Shown: positions 25,912 to 34,448 of the stretch, piece by piece
Numbering within the stretch: position 1 is the first letter of the stretch
How the letters are laid out: every line of letters starts with the position of its first letter
Position numbers and translations under genes: made by a program
Notes under the pieces: model-generated
Database searches by the model: none
What the model was told of the DNA's origin: nothing
What the model saw: only the letters and a program-made list of their open reading frames with translations
Source of the DNA: Acidobacteriota bacterium
GTDB taxonomy: Bacteria > Acidobacteriota > Polarisedimenticolia > JACPZX01
NCBI GenBank assembly: GCA_016195325.1
Contig: JACPZX010000114.1
Coordinates: forward strand, 1 to 64,000
Length of the DNA: 64,000 nucleotides
Reading direction: 5' to 3'

Positions 25912-27090
25912 ATGCGTCGAAAGCATTTCCTGGCGACGGGGACGCTGCTCCTCGTCATGGTCTCCGTCGCAGCCGGAGTCGTGGCGAGCCGGGCGCCGTC
26001 GAATGATGACGAAAGCACGTACGGGTACCTCCGGCTCTTCAACGAGGTCCTGGCGCTCGTCAAGAACAGCTACGTCGAGGACGTTCCGCAGGACGATCTC
26101 ATGAAGGGAGCGTACGCGGGGCTTCTCGCGTCTCTCGACGGCGAGAGCGAGTACGTGACGGCCGCCGAGTACCAGCAGATCACCGGCGGTGCCGGACAGA
26201 GTGACGCCGACGTGGGCATCTCGCTGACTCGCCGGGAGGGGGTTCTTTTCGTCGCCGCAGTTCTGTCGGGGACCGATGCTCAGGCCAAAGGGCTGCGCGT
26301 CGGGGACCAGATCCGCCGAATCGGCGAGCGTTCGTCCCGCGACATGACGCTCAGCGAGGCCGCGCGGGCGCTGCGCGGGCCGGGCGGGAGCAGCCTCGTC
26401 ATCTCCGTGACGCGACGGGATGAGCCACGGCGGGAGGACGTCGAGGTCACGAGGCGGAGCTTGACACTGCCCTCGCCGCGGCTCGATCCCTCGCAGGATG
26501 GCGTCGCGATCGTGCGTATCCCTTCCTTCGGCTCGGGCACGACGAAGGCGCTCGCGGGCATCCTCGACCGACTGCAGAAAGAGAAACTGAAGAGGGCTGT
26601 CTTCGATCTGCGCGCCAACGCCTGGGGCGACGTCGACGAGGCCGTCCGATCGGCGACCCTTCTCGTGGGCCCGGCGACGATCGCGAAGATCCACGACCGG
26701 CGGGGAGGTGAAAAGGCCATCGCGGGCACCGGCGCCAGGAGCGCCTGGACCGGAGAAGCCCTCCTTCTCACCGACGCCGGAACCGCGCACGCCGCCGAGA
26801 TCTTCGTGGGCGCGCTGGTCGACGCCGGCGTCGCGAAGCAGGGAGGGGAGACGACGCTCGGGCGCGGGGGTGAGCAGGAGATCCTGCCGCTCGCGAACGG
26901 GGACTACATCTCCCTGACGGTTCGCAAGTACGTGTCTCCGTCCGGAAAGGCCTGGCACGGGACGGGACTCGCGCCTACGGTGTCGCTGCCGTCCGATCCG
27001 AACGCGCCGTTCAAGGAGCGGGCCGATCGGCAACTCAGGAAAGCGGTCGACTGGTTCAAGGACTCGTCCCAGGGCGCCAAGGCCGCCTGA
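25912..27090 (+). CDS. S41 C-terminal-processing-protease-like protein, catalytic dyad lost
   Basis: A 392-residue exported protein. Signal/anchor helix about 5-26, helical CtpA N-domain (35-95), PDZ (about 98-180), S41 core (about 190-350). Aligning the SASAxEI-to-GKG segment with Tsp/CtpA, the catalytic serine (three before E296) is H293 and the lysine (22 after it) is R318; DLRxNxGG reads DLRANAWGD. It should not be a Ser/Lys protease. Gene order envC-like then ctpA-like is common, so this is probably a scaffold partner of the EnvC-like protein. ATG 25912, GGAGG upstream. Confidence 0.88.
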   Translation: MRRKHFLATGTLLLVMVSVAAGVVASRAPSNDDESTYGYLRLFNEVLALVKNSYVEDVPQDDLMKGAYAGLLASLDGESEYVTAAEYQQITGGAGQSDADVGISLTRREGVLFVAAVLSGTDAQAKGLRVGDQIRRIGERSSRDMTLSEAARALRGPGGSSLVISVTRRDEPRREDVEVTRRSLTLPSPRLDPSQDGVAIVRIPSFGSGTTKALAGILDRLQKEKLKRAVFDLRANAWGDVDEAVRSATLLVGPATIAKIHDRRGGEKAIAGTGARSAWTGEALLLTDAGTAHAAEIFVGALVDAGVAKQGGETTLGRGGEQEILPLANGDYISLTVRKYVSPSGKAWHGTGLAPTVSLPSDPNAPFKERADRQLRKAVDWFKDSSQGAKAA

Positions 27091-27106
27091 GACGCTGGAG
27101 GCGCGA

Positions 27107-28705
27107 TTGGGGCGAACGATGAACGGCGTCGCCGCCGTGTGGCTGGTGGTCGTCGCGCTCACGGGATCGATCGCTGCATCGCCGGGCGCGCCGCCGGCCG
27201 CCGTGCTGCCGGCACCCGGATCGGCCGGGCATGCCGATTCCTATTACTACTACTGTCTTTTCCAGCAGTCTCTCATGCAACGCGACTACGGGCGCGCCCT
27301 GTCGTTCCTCGAAAAGGCCGCCGATGCGGATCCGAACGCCCCGCTCCTCGCGATGGAGCTGGGACGCGCGTACCTCGGAATGGACGAGCTCGATCGCGCG
27401 GAGTCGCAGGCGCGCCGCGCAGCCACGCTCGCTCCGGATTCGGTCGAGGCCAGGCGCCTCCTCGCGGAAATCTACAAGCAGTACGTCGCGCACGCCGACG
27501 ACATCGACGACTCTCTCTTCGCCAGGGCGTCCGCCGCCTTCGCGGACCTCGTCGCGGCGGATCCGACGGACGGCGAGACGCGGATCGCGCTCGCGCGGCT
27601 CTATCTGTCCAAGGGGCTGTTCATGCAGGCGACGGAGATTCTGCGCGCGCAGATCGCCTCCGATCCGAACTCGGTGGACGCTTACTTCCTTCTGGGCGAG
27701 TCGCTCATCCGAACACGGCAGACCGACGAGGCCCGCAAGCTGCTCGGTGACGCCGCCAGACAGCATCCCGAGAATCCCGACCTTCAGCGGGCCCTGGGCG
27801 ACGCGTTCGAGGCCTCGGGGGATCTCGACGCCGCGCTCGGGATTCGCCGCGCGCTGGCCGTCGCGCACAGCGATCGGCCGAGCCTCCGGTTCCAGCTCGC
27901 GCGCCTGCTGCTCAGGATGAAGCGATCCGACGAGGCTGCGGTGGAGGCCGAGGGCCTCCTCGTGTCCCTTCGAGGCGCGACCGCCGACGATGATCGCGAC
28001 GTCGATCAACGAGCGACCTACATGCTTCTCATCGAGGCTCACAGCGACGGAGGGAGACTCGAGGAGGCCGTCAAGGCCTGCGACCGTGCGGAAAAAGAGT
28101 TTCCGACCGAGGCGAGGTTCACTCTGAAGAAGGCCGAGCTGCTCCTCCTGACGGGCCGGGAGGGTGACGCCGAAGCCCTCATCAAGGCGGTGGCGACGCG
28201 CGGCGGGGCCGACGGCCCCGGGAAACCGGAGGCGTCGGAAGTCTTCTTCCGGGCGGGCGCGACGAAGGAGCGCGATGGGGATATCGCGGCCGCCGAGCAC
28301 TTCCTCCGTCGATCGATTGAGGCGGATCCCACCAATCATGCCGCGCTGAACTATCTGGGATTCCTCCTTGCGGATCGAGGCGAGAAGCTCCAGGAGTCGC
28401 TCGCGATGATTCAAAGGGCCCTGAGCCTCGACGAGGGGAACGGGGCGTACCTCGATTCGCTGGGATGGGCGCTCTACCGGCTCAGGCGCTACGACGAGGC
28501 GGAAGCTCCGCTCCGGGCGGCGGCGAGGGCGATCCCGGACGAAGCCGTCGTGCAGGACCACCTCGGGGATCTCTACTGGGCCGTCGGGCGCAAGGACGAG
28601 GCTGTGAGGGCATGGGAGGCCGCCATTCGAATCGGCATCGCGGATCCGGACTCCCTCAAGAAGAAAATCTCCCGGGCGGGCGCTACAGCCACACCGGGTC
28701 CATGA
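27107..28705 (+). CDS. Secreted TPR-repeat protein
   Basis: A 532-residue protein with a signal peptide (about 1-24) followed by roughly ten TPR units covering most of 55-520; the C-terminal units (ALNYLGFLLADRG, YLDSLGWALYRLRRYDEA) are the most conserved type seen next to lolB/ispE in many bacteria. Two helices around 270-330 are less regular. TTG 27107 is chosen because GGAGG stands six bases before it; ATG 27119 is the alternative. Its stop overlaps the lipoprotein ATG (ATGA). Probably a periplasmic or outer-membrane-associated scaffold for lipoprotein handling (inference). Confidence 0.88.
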   Translation: MGRTMNGVAAVWLVVVALTGSIAASPGAPPAAVLPAPGSAGHADSYYYYCLFQQSLMQRDYGRALSFLEKAADADPNAPLLAMELGRAYLGMDELDRAESQARRAATLAPDSVEARRLLAEIYKQYVAHADDIDDSLFARASAAFADLVAADPTDGETRIALARLYLSKGLFMQATEILRAQIASDPNSVDAYFLLGESLIRTRQTDEARKLLGDAARQHPENPDLQRALGDAFEASGDLDAALGIRRALAVAHSDRPSLRFQLARLLLRMKRSDEAAVEAEGLLVSLRGATADDDRDVDQRATYMLLIEAHSDGGRLEEAVKACDRAEKEFPTEARFTLKKAELLLLTGREGDAEALIKAVATRGGADGPGKPEASEVFFRAGATKERDGDIAAAEHFLRRSIEADPTNHAALNYLGFLLADRGEKLQESLAMIQRALSLDEGNGAYLDSLGWALYRLRRYDEAEAPLRAAARAIPDEAVVQDHLGDLYWAVGRKDEAVRAWEAAIRIGIADPDSLKKKISRAGATATPGP

Positions 28706-29331
28706 AGCTCGAGGCCGCGCTCGTCTGCGCCCTGGGTGCGGCCGCCTGTGCTCCTCTCCCGCCCGGTTCAAGCCCAAAGCTCCCACCGAGAGACGGGGGC
28801 GTCATGGTCTCGGAGTTCCGGGCCCGCGCCTGGGGCCCCGGACCGTCTTCGAGGTTTCGCGGAATACTGGCCTGGGATGAAAAGGGGCGCGTCCGGGCGG
28901 AAATCGCCGCGCCGTCGGTGGCGACGCCGCTCATCCTCGTCGTCACGCCTGAGGGGGTCCTCGCGGCCTCGGTCTCGGATCGGGCGTTTTACCGGGGCGA
29001 CGCCGCCGCTCCGGTTCTGGAGAGGCTCGCCGGTATTCCGCTGTCGGCCCAACTCGTTCCCCGGCTGCTCGACCCTGAGGCGCCCCTCACGGAGGGGCCG
29101 TGCGTCGCGCGGCGCGGGCGGTATCGGACGATTGAGGATGCGCGACGGGTGGCGACTCGTCTGGCGGTCCGGTGCGACACGGGAGGCTTGAAACTGTTTC
29201 TGGACTCGCCGCGTGTCGCACCCGTCGCGGGGCGTGAACCCTTCGCGCTCGAGCCCGGGGCCGGGTTTCGCGCCACGACTCTGGACGATTTGGCCGCGAC
29301 GATCGAATCCGCTCTCCGTGAGTCCCGATGA
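28702..29331 (+). CDS. Outer-membrane lipoprotein, LolB-like
   Basis: A 209-residue lipoprotein: signal MKLEAALVCALGAAA then C16. The mature part has the beta-rich pattern of LolB/LolA-type lipoprotein carriers (RFRGILAWDEKGRVRAEI, TPEGVLAASV, LPLSAQLV-like helix). Sequence similarity alone is weak; the assignment leans on position, since lolB precedes ispE and prs in many Gram-negatives. It would receive lipoproteins at the outer membrane. Alternative: a DUF4292-type lipoprotein of unknown role. Confidence 0.65.
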   Translation: MKLEAALVCALGAAACAPLPPGSSPKLPPRDGGVMVSEFRARAWGPGPSSRFRGILAWDEKGRVRAEIAAPSVATPLILVVTPEGVLAASVSDRAFYRGDAAAPVLERLAGIPLSAQLVPRLLDPEAPLTEGPCVARRGRYRTIEDARRVATRLAVRCDTGGLKLFLDSPRVAPVAGREPFALEPGAGFRATTLDDLAATIESALRESR

Positions 29332-29384
29332 GCCGGCGCCCCGATGTTGGCAGCGCCGGTGATCCGGACTAAGGTGGGCGCCCC

Positions 29385-30299
29385 ATGGCCGCCCGCCGCG
29401 TCGACATCGACTGCCACGCCAAGCTCAATCTCGGGTTGCGCGTCGAGCGTCTCCGTGCCGACGGATACCACGAGATTCGATCGGTGCTGCAGACGATCAC
29501 CCTGCACGATACGCTCGTGGCCGAGGAGTCGGATCGAGTCACGCTCGAGATTCAGTGCGAGTGGGCGGCCGGCCCCGGCGGAGACGTGCCTTCGGGATCA
29601 TCCAATCTGGTTCTGAAGGCCGCCGCCCAGCTCGAGAAACCCCTCGGGGGCCGCGGGGCCGCGATGCGGCTCACGAAACGGATCCCCCCGGGGACGGGCC
29701 TCGGCGCGGCCAGTGCCGATGCGGCCGCGACCCTGCTCGCCCTCGATCGGCTCCACGGCCTGACGCTGGATCCGACGGCACTCCATCGTGCCGCGGCCGC
29801 CGTGGGCTCGGATGTCCCTTTCTTTCTGTACGGAGGCGCCTGCCTCGCGCTCGGCCGGGGCGAAGAGGTGTACCCGCTGCCCGACGGCCCGAAGCTGTTC
29901 CTCGTCGTGATCTTCTCTCGATCTGGACTCGGCACTCCGGAGGTCTATCGGCGCTGGGACGGTTTGTTGACATCGACGGAGAAGGTAAGTAGAGTGAACG
30001 ACTTCGCACCTTGGTGCCTGGTCATCCGGGGGCGCCAGCCAGTCGTCGTCAACGATCTCGAGCCGGCGGCGCTGGATCTGGAACCTCGATTGGGTGAGGT
30101 GCGATCCGCCCTCCTGGAGCGCGGGGCTTCCGCGGTTTCCATGACAGGAAGCGGATCCGCGTTCTTCGGGATCTTCGGCTCGGGGAACGAGGCCGAGAAG
30201 GCCGCGCTCAGCCTCAGGCGGGCCGGGCGCGCGGCGGTAACGGCGGAGAGCCTCGGGCGGCAGGACTGGGAGCGGGCGATCTGGCGCGGCGCCAGGTAA
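29385..30299 (+). CDS. ispE: 4-diphosphocytidyl-2-C-methyl-D-erythritol kinase
   Basis: A 304-residue GHMP kinase, fourth step of the MEP isoprenoid pathway. N-terminal AKLNLGLRV (substrate binding), GYHEIRSVLQTI, ATP motif PPGTGLGAASADAA (the usual GGGSSNAA modified), GSDVPFFLYGG, and C-terminal MTGSGSAFFGIF. Length normal. ATG 29385. Followed by spoVG and tRNA-Gln, then prs. Confidence 0.95.
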   Translation: MAARRVDIDCHAKLNLGLRVERLRADGYHEIRSVLQTITLHDTLVAEESDRVTLEIQCEWAAGPGGDVPSGSSNLVLKAAAQLEKPLGGRGAAMRLTKRIPPGTGLGAASADAAATLLALDRLHGLTLDPTALHRAAAAVGSDVPFFLYGGACLALGRGEEVYPLPDGPKLFLVVIFSRSGLGTPEVYRRWDGLLTSTEKVSRVNDFAPWCLVIRGRQPVVVNDLEPAALDLEPRLGEVRSALLERGASAVSMTGSGSAFFGIFGSGNEAEKAALSLRRAGRAAVTAESLGRQDWERAIWRGAR

Positions 30300-30334
30300 A
30301 CGGCTCCGGTCACGGCGGCCCAGGAGTCGGGGCG

Positions 30335-30670
30335 ATGGAAGTGACGGGAGTCCGGGTTTTTCCGGTCAACGAGGACAAGCTCAAGGCGTTCGTGAGCGTG
30401 ATCTTCGACGACTGTTTCGTCGTCAGCGACATCAAGATCATCCACGGCAACAACGGCCTGTTCATCTCGATGCCCAGCAAGAAGAGGAAGAACGGAACAT
30501 TCAGGGACATCGCGCACCCTCTCAACAACGAGACGCGTCGAATGCTCGAGGAGAAAATCCTCGCCAGGTACAATGAGGTCCTCGCGCAGCCCGCGTCCGA
30601 GCGTGCGTCGAACGATGGCGACGACGGGCCAATCGAGACGTCCGAGTCGACCCAGGACATCTTCTCCTGA
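30335..30670 (+). CDS. spoVG: SpoVG family nucleic-acid-binding regulator
   Basis: A 111-residue protein. Residues 1-85 are the conserved SpoVG fold: VTGVRVFPV, LKAFVSVIFDDCFVV, NGLFISMPSKKRKNG, FRDIAHPLN; a Ser/Glu/Asp-rich tail follows. SpoVG proteins bind DNA and RNA site-specifically and regulate diverse genes outside spore formers as well. Lies between ispE and tRNA-Gln. ATG 30335. Confidence 0.95.
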   Translation: MEVTGVRVFPVNEDKLKAFVSVIFDDCFVVSDIKIIHGNNGLFISMPSKKRKNGTFRDIAHPLNNETRRMLEEKILARYNEVLAQPASERASNDGDDGPIETSESTQDIFS

Positions 30671-30675
30671 CGCGG

Positions 30676-30750
30676 TGGGGCGTCGTCAAGCGGTAAGACA
30701 CTGGACTTTGAATCCAGCATTCGGAGGTTCGAATCCTCCCGCCCCAACCA
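30676..30750 (+). tRNA. tRNA-Gln(TTG)
   Basis: 75 bases including CCA. Acceptor TGGGGCG/CGCCCCA, D arm GTC/GAC, anticodon stem CTGGA/TCCAG with loop CTTTGAA, anticodon TTG reading CAA; T arm GGAGG/CCTCC with TTCGAAT. Five bases after spoVG and 39 before prs, so probably processed from an operon transcript. It is a substrate class for MnmA. Confidence 0.97.
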
Positions 30751-30789
30751 CCGCTCCGGCGGAGGTCGGGGCCGGGGGGAGGTAGATCG

Positions 30790-31740
30790 ATGAAGCCGAT
30801 GGATCGCGACATCAGGATCTTTTCGGGCAGCGCCAGCGCGACCCTCGCGAAGGCGATCTGCACGTACCTCGATCTGCCCCTCGGGCAGGCCAACCTCTCG
30901 CGGTTCTCGGACGGCGAGTGCTACTGCCAGATCCTCGAGAACGTCCGTGGAAGCGACGTCTTCGTCATCCAGTCGACGTGCCCTCCCGTGAACGACAACC
31001 TGATGGAGCTCCTCGTGATGCTGGACGCGTTCAAGCGCTCTTCCGCGTCGCGCATCACCGCCGTGATCCCCTACTACGGGTATGCGCGCCAGGATCGGAA
31101 GGACAAGCCGCGAGTCCCCATCTCAGCCAAACTCGTCGCGGATCTCATCACGGCGGCCGGCGCGGAGAGAATCCTCACCGTCGACCTTCATGCCCCGGCC
31201 ATCCAGGGCTTCTTCAACATCCCCGTCGATCACCTTTTCGCCGCCCCCGTCTTCATCAACTTCATCGAGAAGCTGGCGCTGGAGAACCTCACCATCGTCA
31301 GCCCCGACGCCGGCGGCGTCGAGAGAGCCCGTGCCTACGCGAAGCGCCTGAACGCGTCGCTCGCCATCATCGACAAGCGCCGGGGCGAGGGAAACATCCC
31401 GAAGGTGATGCACCTCATCGGCGATGTGAAGGGGAGAAACGTCCTCATCGTGGACGACATCGTCGATACGGCAACGACGCTCTCCGAGTCGGCCCGCGCG
31501 CTCATCCGAGAGGACGCCCGGGGAGTCTACGGGTCGTTCACGCACGGCGTGCTGTCGGCCGGGGCGGTGGAAAAGCTCGCGGCGTCGAACCTCGTCCGCA
31601 CGCTCGTCACCGATTCGATCCCCCTGTCAGACGAGAAGCGGGCGAAGGCCCGGATCGAAGTTCTCAGCGTCGCTGAGCTCCTGGGCGAGGCGATTTTCAG
31701 AATCCACAACAACTCCTCCGTGAGCAGCCTGTTCATCTGA
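30790..31740 (+). CDS. prs: Ribose-phosphate pyrophosphokinase
   Basis: A 316-residue PRPP synthase. FSDGE(C) loop, ATP/flag segment PYYGYARQDRK, metal-ligand region VDLHAPAIQGFFNIPVDHL, catalytic-flexible-loop SPDAGGVERA, DKRR, and PRPP loop VDDIVDTATT. Length normal; terminates SVSSLFI, typical of the family. ATG 30790, with GGGGGAGG about eight bases upstream; ATG 30799 is possible. Confidence 0.97.
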   Translation: MKPMDRDIRIFSGSASATLAKAICTYLDLPLGQANLSRFSDGECYCQILENVRGSDVFVIQSTCPPVNDNLMELLVMLDAFKRSSASRITAVIPYYGYARQDRKDKPRVPISAKLVADLITAAGAERILTVDLHAPAIQGFFNIPVDHLFAAPVFINFIEKLALENLTIVSPDAGGVERARAYAKRLNASLAIIDKRRGEGNIPKVMHLIGDVKGRNVLIVDDIVDTATTLSESARALIREDARGVYGSFTHGVLSAGAVEKLAASNLVRTLVTDSIPLSDEKRAKARIEVLSVAELLGEAIFRIHNNSSVSSLFI

Positions 31741-31794
31741 CGGAGGGGGCGACGGTACGGATCCGCCCGCGCCACGGGCGGAAAGGGTGACATC

Positions 31795-32568
31795 GTGTTG
31801 AGAGACGTGAAGATTGAGGCGGACGATCGGTCCCTCGCGGGGCGACGCGCGTCCCGAAAGCTCGCCCGAAAGGGCCTCATCCCGGGAGTGCTGTACGGCG
31901 GAGTCGACCAGCCGGTGATGTTCCAGGTCGATCCGAGAAAGCTCGACGCGATCCTGCACTCCGAGAGCGGCTCGAACACTCTGTTCAAATTCTCGCTCAC
32001 CGGCGGCCGGTCGGACACCCTCGCGATGATTCGCGAGGTCCAGGTCGATCCGCTCTCCGGGCGCATGATCCATGCGGATCTGCTCCGAATCTCCATGGAG
32101 CGCGCCATCGAAGTCCGCGTCCCGATCCATCTCACCGGATCGGCGCGGGGCGTGAAGAATCAGGGAGGCATCCTCGACTTCGTCCTGCGCGAAGTCGTCG
32201 TCTCCTGCCTTCCGGGAGACATCCCCGAGCGCTTCGACGCGGACGTGACGGAGCTCGATCTTGGAAAGGCCGTGAAGGTCTCGGATCTCAAGATCCTCTC
32301 GAACATCAAGGTTCTCACGGATCCGACCAAGGCGATCGCGACGGTCGTCGCCCCGGCGGCGGAGAAATCCGCGGAGACCGCGGCAGCCGAAGCGGCGGCT
32401 GCCGGACCTGCGGAGCCCGAGGTCATCAAGAAGGGCAAGGCCGAGGCGGAGGGCGCGGAGCCCGCAGAGGGAGCCAAGGCCGCGGCCGGAAAGCCGACGG
32501 AGAAGGCTCCTGCGGCGAAAGCTCCGGCGGCCAAGCCCGACAAGGAAAAGGGAGGCGGGAAGAAGTAG
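31795..32568 (+). CDS. rplY: 50S ribosomal protein bL25, Ctc form
   Basis: A 257-residue 5S rRNA-binding protein: L25 domain (about 1-95, with GRRASRKLARKGLIPGVLYGG), the TL5/Ctc C-terminal beta domain (about 100-185), and an unstructured Ala/Lys/Glu-rich tail (about 190-257). The tail is longer than usual. GTG 31795 with AAGGG upstream. Part of the prs-rplY-pth order. Confidence 0.95.
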   Translation: MLRDVKIEADDRSLAGRRASRKLARKGLIPGVLYGGVDQPVMFQVDPRKLDAILHSESGSNTLFKFSLTGGRSDTLAMIREVQVDPLSGRMIHADLLRISMERAIEVRVPIHLTGSARGVKNQGGILDFVLREVVVSCLPGDIPERFDADVTELDLGKAVKVSDLKILSNIKVLTDPTKAIATVVAPAAEKSAETAAAEAAAAGPAEPEVIKKGKAEAEGAEPAEGAKAAAGKPTEKAPAAKAPAAKPDKEKGGGKK

Positions 32569-32583
32569 CCTGGCGGTTTCGGA

Positions 32584-33174
32584 GTGCGCCTCGTCGTCGG
32601 CCTCGGCAACCCGGGCGAGCGCTACGCTCGAACGCGGCACAATGTGGGCTTCATGGCCGCGGAGGCGTTCCTGGGCCGGCACGGGCGCGGAACCGAACGG
32701 CTCGAGTCGGGTGCCCTCGTCGCCAACGCGCGATGGGCGGGAGCCGTGCTGCTGGTGGCGCGCCCTCAGCTCATGATGAACGTGTCGGGGCCGCCCGTGA
32801 AGGCGCTGTGCAGGAAGCACGGGGTGGCGGCCGGTGACGTCGTCGTCGCGTACGATGACGCGGACCTGCCGCTCGGTCGCGTTCGCGTGCGGCCGGACGG
32901 GCGTCCGGCGGGGCACAACGGAATGGCTTCGATCGTCGAAGCGCTCGGCACGCAGGCGATCCCGCGGGTGCGGCTTGGCATCGGGAGGCCCCGGCGGGAG
33001 GATGAAGGTCTCGCCGGGCACGTTCTCGAGACGTTCGGTGCGGACGAGATGGAGACCGTCGCCGCGATGATCGCGGAAGCGACGGAGGCACTCGAGGTCG
33101 TGCTGCGGGACGGTGTGAGAGAAGCTATGAATCGATTCAATCGACGACGGGACGAGGGCGGGACGGAAGCCTGA
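32584..33174 (+). CDS. pth: Peptidyl-tRNA hydrolase
   Basis: A 196-residue enzyme recycling peptidyl-tRNAs. Signature VVGLGNPGERYARTRHNVGF with catalytic His in RHNVGF, the PQLMMNVSG loop, catalytic D in YDDADLPLG, and GHNGMASI. GTG 32584, 15 bases after rplY. The last codons overlap the candidate rpsF leader structure. Confidence 0.96.
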   Translation: MRLVVGLGNPGERYARTRHNVGFMAAEAFLGRHGRGTERLESGALVANARWAGAVLLVARPQLMMNVSGPPVKALCRKHGVAAGDVVVAYDDADLPLGRVRVRPDGRPAGHNGMASIVEALGTQAIPRVRLGIGRPRREDEGLAGHVLETFGADEMETVAAMIAEATEALEVVLRDGVREAMNRFNRRRDEGGTEA

Positions 33175-33214
33175 GCCGGACGTCTCCTTGCTCCCCGAAG
33201 TGTTCGGGGGGCTC
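33173..33214 (+). promoter_or_regulatory. Structured rpsF leader, candidate S6:S18 binding RNA
   Basis: GAGCC (33173-33177) can pair with GGCTC (33210-33214), enclosing a bulge beginning with GG and an inner hairpin CCCCGAA/TTCGGGG (33193-33209, loop GTG). The arrangement, outer stem, asymmetric bulge next to CCG, GC hairpin, in front of rpsF-rpsR resembles the known S6:S18 autoregulatory motif. The hairpin alone could instead be a pth terminator, though no T-run follows. Confidence 0.35.
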
Positions 33215-33233
33215 TTAGCCACGAGGAGAGAGA

Positions 33234-33680
33234 ATGCACGAGTACGAGACGATATTCATCATCCAGCCGAGCCTCACGGATGAGGACACCGAGGCCCTCG
33301 CCAAGGTGTTCGAGGGCGTGGTCGCCGAGCAGAAGGCCACGATGGTCAAGTCCGAGAGATGGGGAAAGAAGCGGCTGGCCTACCGTGTGAAGAACTGCTG
33401 GGAAGGGACGTACGTCTTCTTCGAGTACCTCGCCGAGCCGGCGGTCGTGACCGAGCTCGAGAGGCGCCTCCGGATTCACGAAAACATCCTGAAGTGGATC
33501 TCCGTCCGGAAGGACCCGCGCGCCGCGGCGGAGGAGGTGCGCAAGGCCGCGCGGCTCGCGAAGGCGCAGGCCGCTGGAATGCCGGGTCGAGACATGGACG
33601 ATCGGGATCGAGATCGGGACAGGGACAGGGACAGGGACCGAGATCGGGATCGGGATCGGGGAGCGGACGATGGACGATAG
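33234..33680 (+). CDS. rpsF: 30S ribosomal protein bS6 with Asp-Arg repeat tail
   Basis: A 148-residue S6. Core (1-100): [29 protein letters not shown], and [13 protein letters not shown]. After a basic helix it carries ten consecutive Asp-Arg dipeptides (residues 123-142) and ends GADDGR, quite unlike the short acidic tail of E. coli S6 that RimK extends with glutamate. ATG 33234 with GAGGAGAGAG upstream. Its last 11 bases overlap rpsR. Confidence 0.96.
   Translation: MHEYETIFIIQPSLTDEDTEALAKVFEGVVAEQKATMVKSERWGKKRLAYRVKNCWEGTYVFFEYLAEPAVVTELERRLRIHENILKWISVRKDPRAAAEEVRKAARLAKAQAAGMPGRDMDDRDRDRDRDRDRDRDRDRDRGADDGR
33600..33659 (+). repeat. Hexanucleotide tandem repeat encoding (Asp-Arg)10
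   Basis: Ten hexamers, GATCGG/GATCGA/GACAGG/GACCGA variants, in frame in rpsF. The unit mixture shows an old expansion with internal duplication of GACAGG (three copies) flanked by GATCGG blocks. Confidence 0.9.
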
Positions 33681-33951
33681 GCGAGGGAAGGGGCGCGGCG
33701 CCAAGGACGGCAAGAAGGGCGGCTTCAAGAAGAAGTTCGTCTTCAAGCGCCGCAAGTTCTGCAAGTTCTGCGACGAGAAGGTCGAATTCATCGACTACAA
33801 GGACGTGCGCCTGCTGCAGGGCTTCATTCCGGAGCGCGGAAAGATCCTCCCGCGCAGAATCTCCGGAACGTGCTCGATGCACCAGCGCGGCCTGATGCAC
33901 GCCATCAAGAGAGCGCGAAACATCGCGCTGCTCCCGTTCACCGCCGACTGA
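33670..33951 (+). CDS. rpsR: 30S ribosomal protein bS18, zinc-ribbon type
   Basis: A 93-residue S18. Lys-rich N-terminal tail, then C31-x2-C34, C68 and H71 forming the zinc-binding set of the C+ form; core motifs [23 protein letters not shown] and [14 protein letters not shown]-like [18 protein letters not shown] 33670 lies in rpsF. Confidence 0.96.
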   Translation: MDDRRGKGRGAKDGKKGGFKKKFVFKRRKFCKFCDEKVEFIDYKDVRLLQGFIPERGKILPRRISGTCSMHQRGLMHAIKRARNIALLPFTAD

Positions 33952-33976
33952 GCCGGCCGCCGGCACGAGGGACCCC

Positions 33977-34420
33977 ATGAGAATCATCCTGCGTGAAGAC
34001 GTCGAAAAGCTCGGGCGCCGAGGCGAGGTCGTGAAAGTGGCGCCCGGATACGGGAGGAACTACCTGCTGCCGAAGGGATTGGCCTATCTGCACACCGCGG
34101 GCAACGAGAAGCGCGTGGAGCAGGAGCGCCGGTTCCTCACCGTGAAACTCGCCAAGGAGAAGCAGGCGGCCGAGGAACTCTCCCGGCGCATCTCCCAGCT
34201 CTCGCTCACGATCGTCCGGAAGGTCGGCGAGAACGAGACGCTGTACGGGTCGGTGACGAACGGAGACATCGGAGAGGCGCTCGAGAAGGAAGGCTTCGGG
34301 ATCGATAAGAGGAAGATCCTTCTTGAGGAACCGATCAAGACTCTCGGGATCTACACCGTTTCGGTCAGGCTCCACGCGGACGTGAACGCCGAGCTGAAAG
34401 TCTGGGTCGTCAAAGAGTAG
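33977..34420 (+). CDS. rplI: 50S ribosomal protein bL9
   Basis: A 147-residue L9: N-terminal domain MRIILREDVEKLGRRGEVVKVAPGYGRNYLLPKGLA, long connecting helix (about 45-75), C-terminal domain ending VSVRLHADVNAELKVWV. ATG 33977, AGGGACCCC upstream. Completes rpsF-rpsR-rplI. Confidence 0.97.
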   Translation: MRIILREDVEKLGRRGEVVKVAPGYGRNYLLPKGLAYLHTAGNEKRVEQERRFLTVKLAKEKQAAEELSRRISQLSLTIVRKVGENETLYGSVTNGDIGEALEKEGFGIDKRKILLEEPIKTLGIYTVSVRLHADVNAELKVWVVKE

Positions 34421-34448
34421 AGGTCTCGCCCTGTCTCAGGAGAACCGG

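Noticed and set aside
33600-33659. Short tandem repeat as a CRISPR-like array
   Set aside because: Contiguous in-frame hexamers without spacers inside rpsF.
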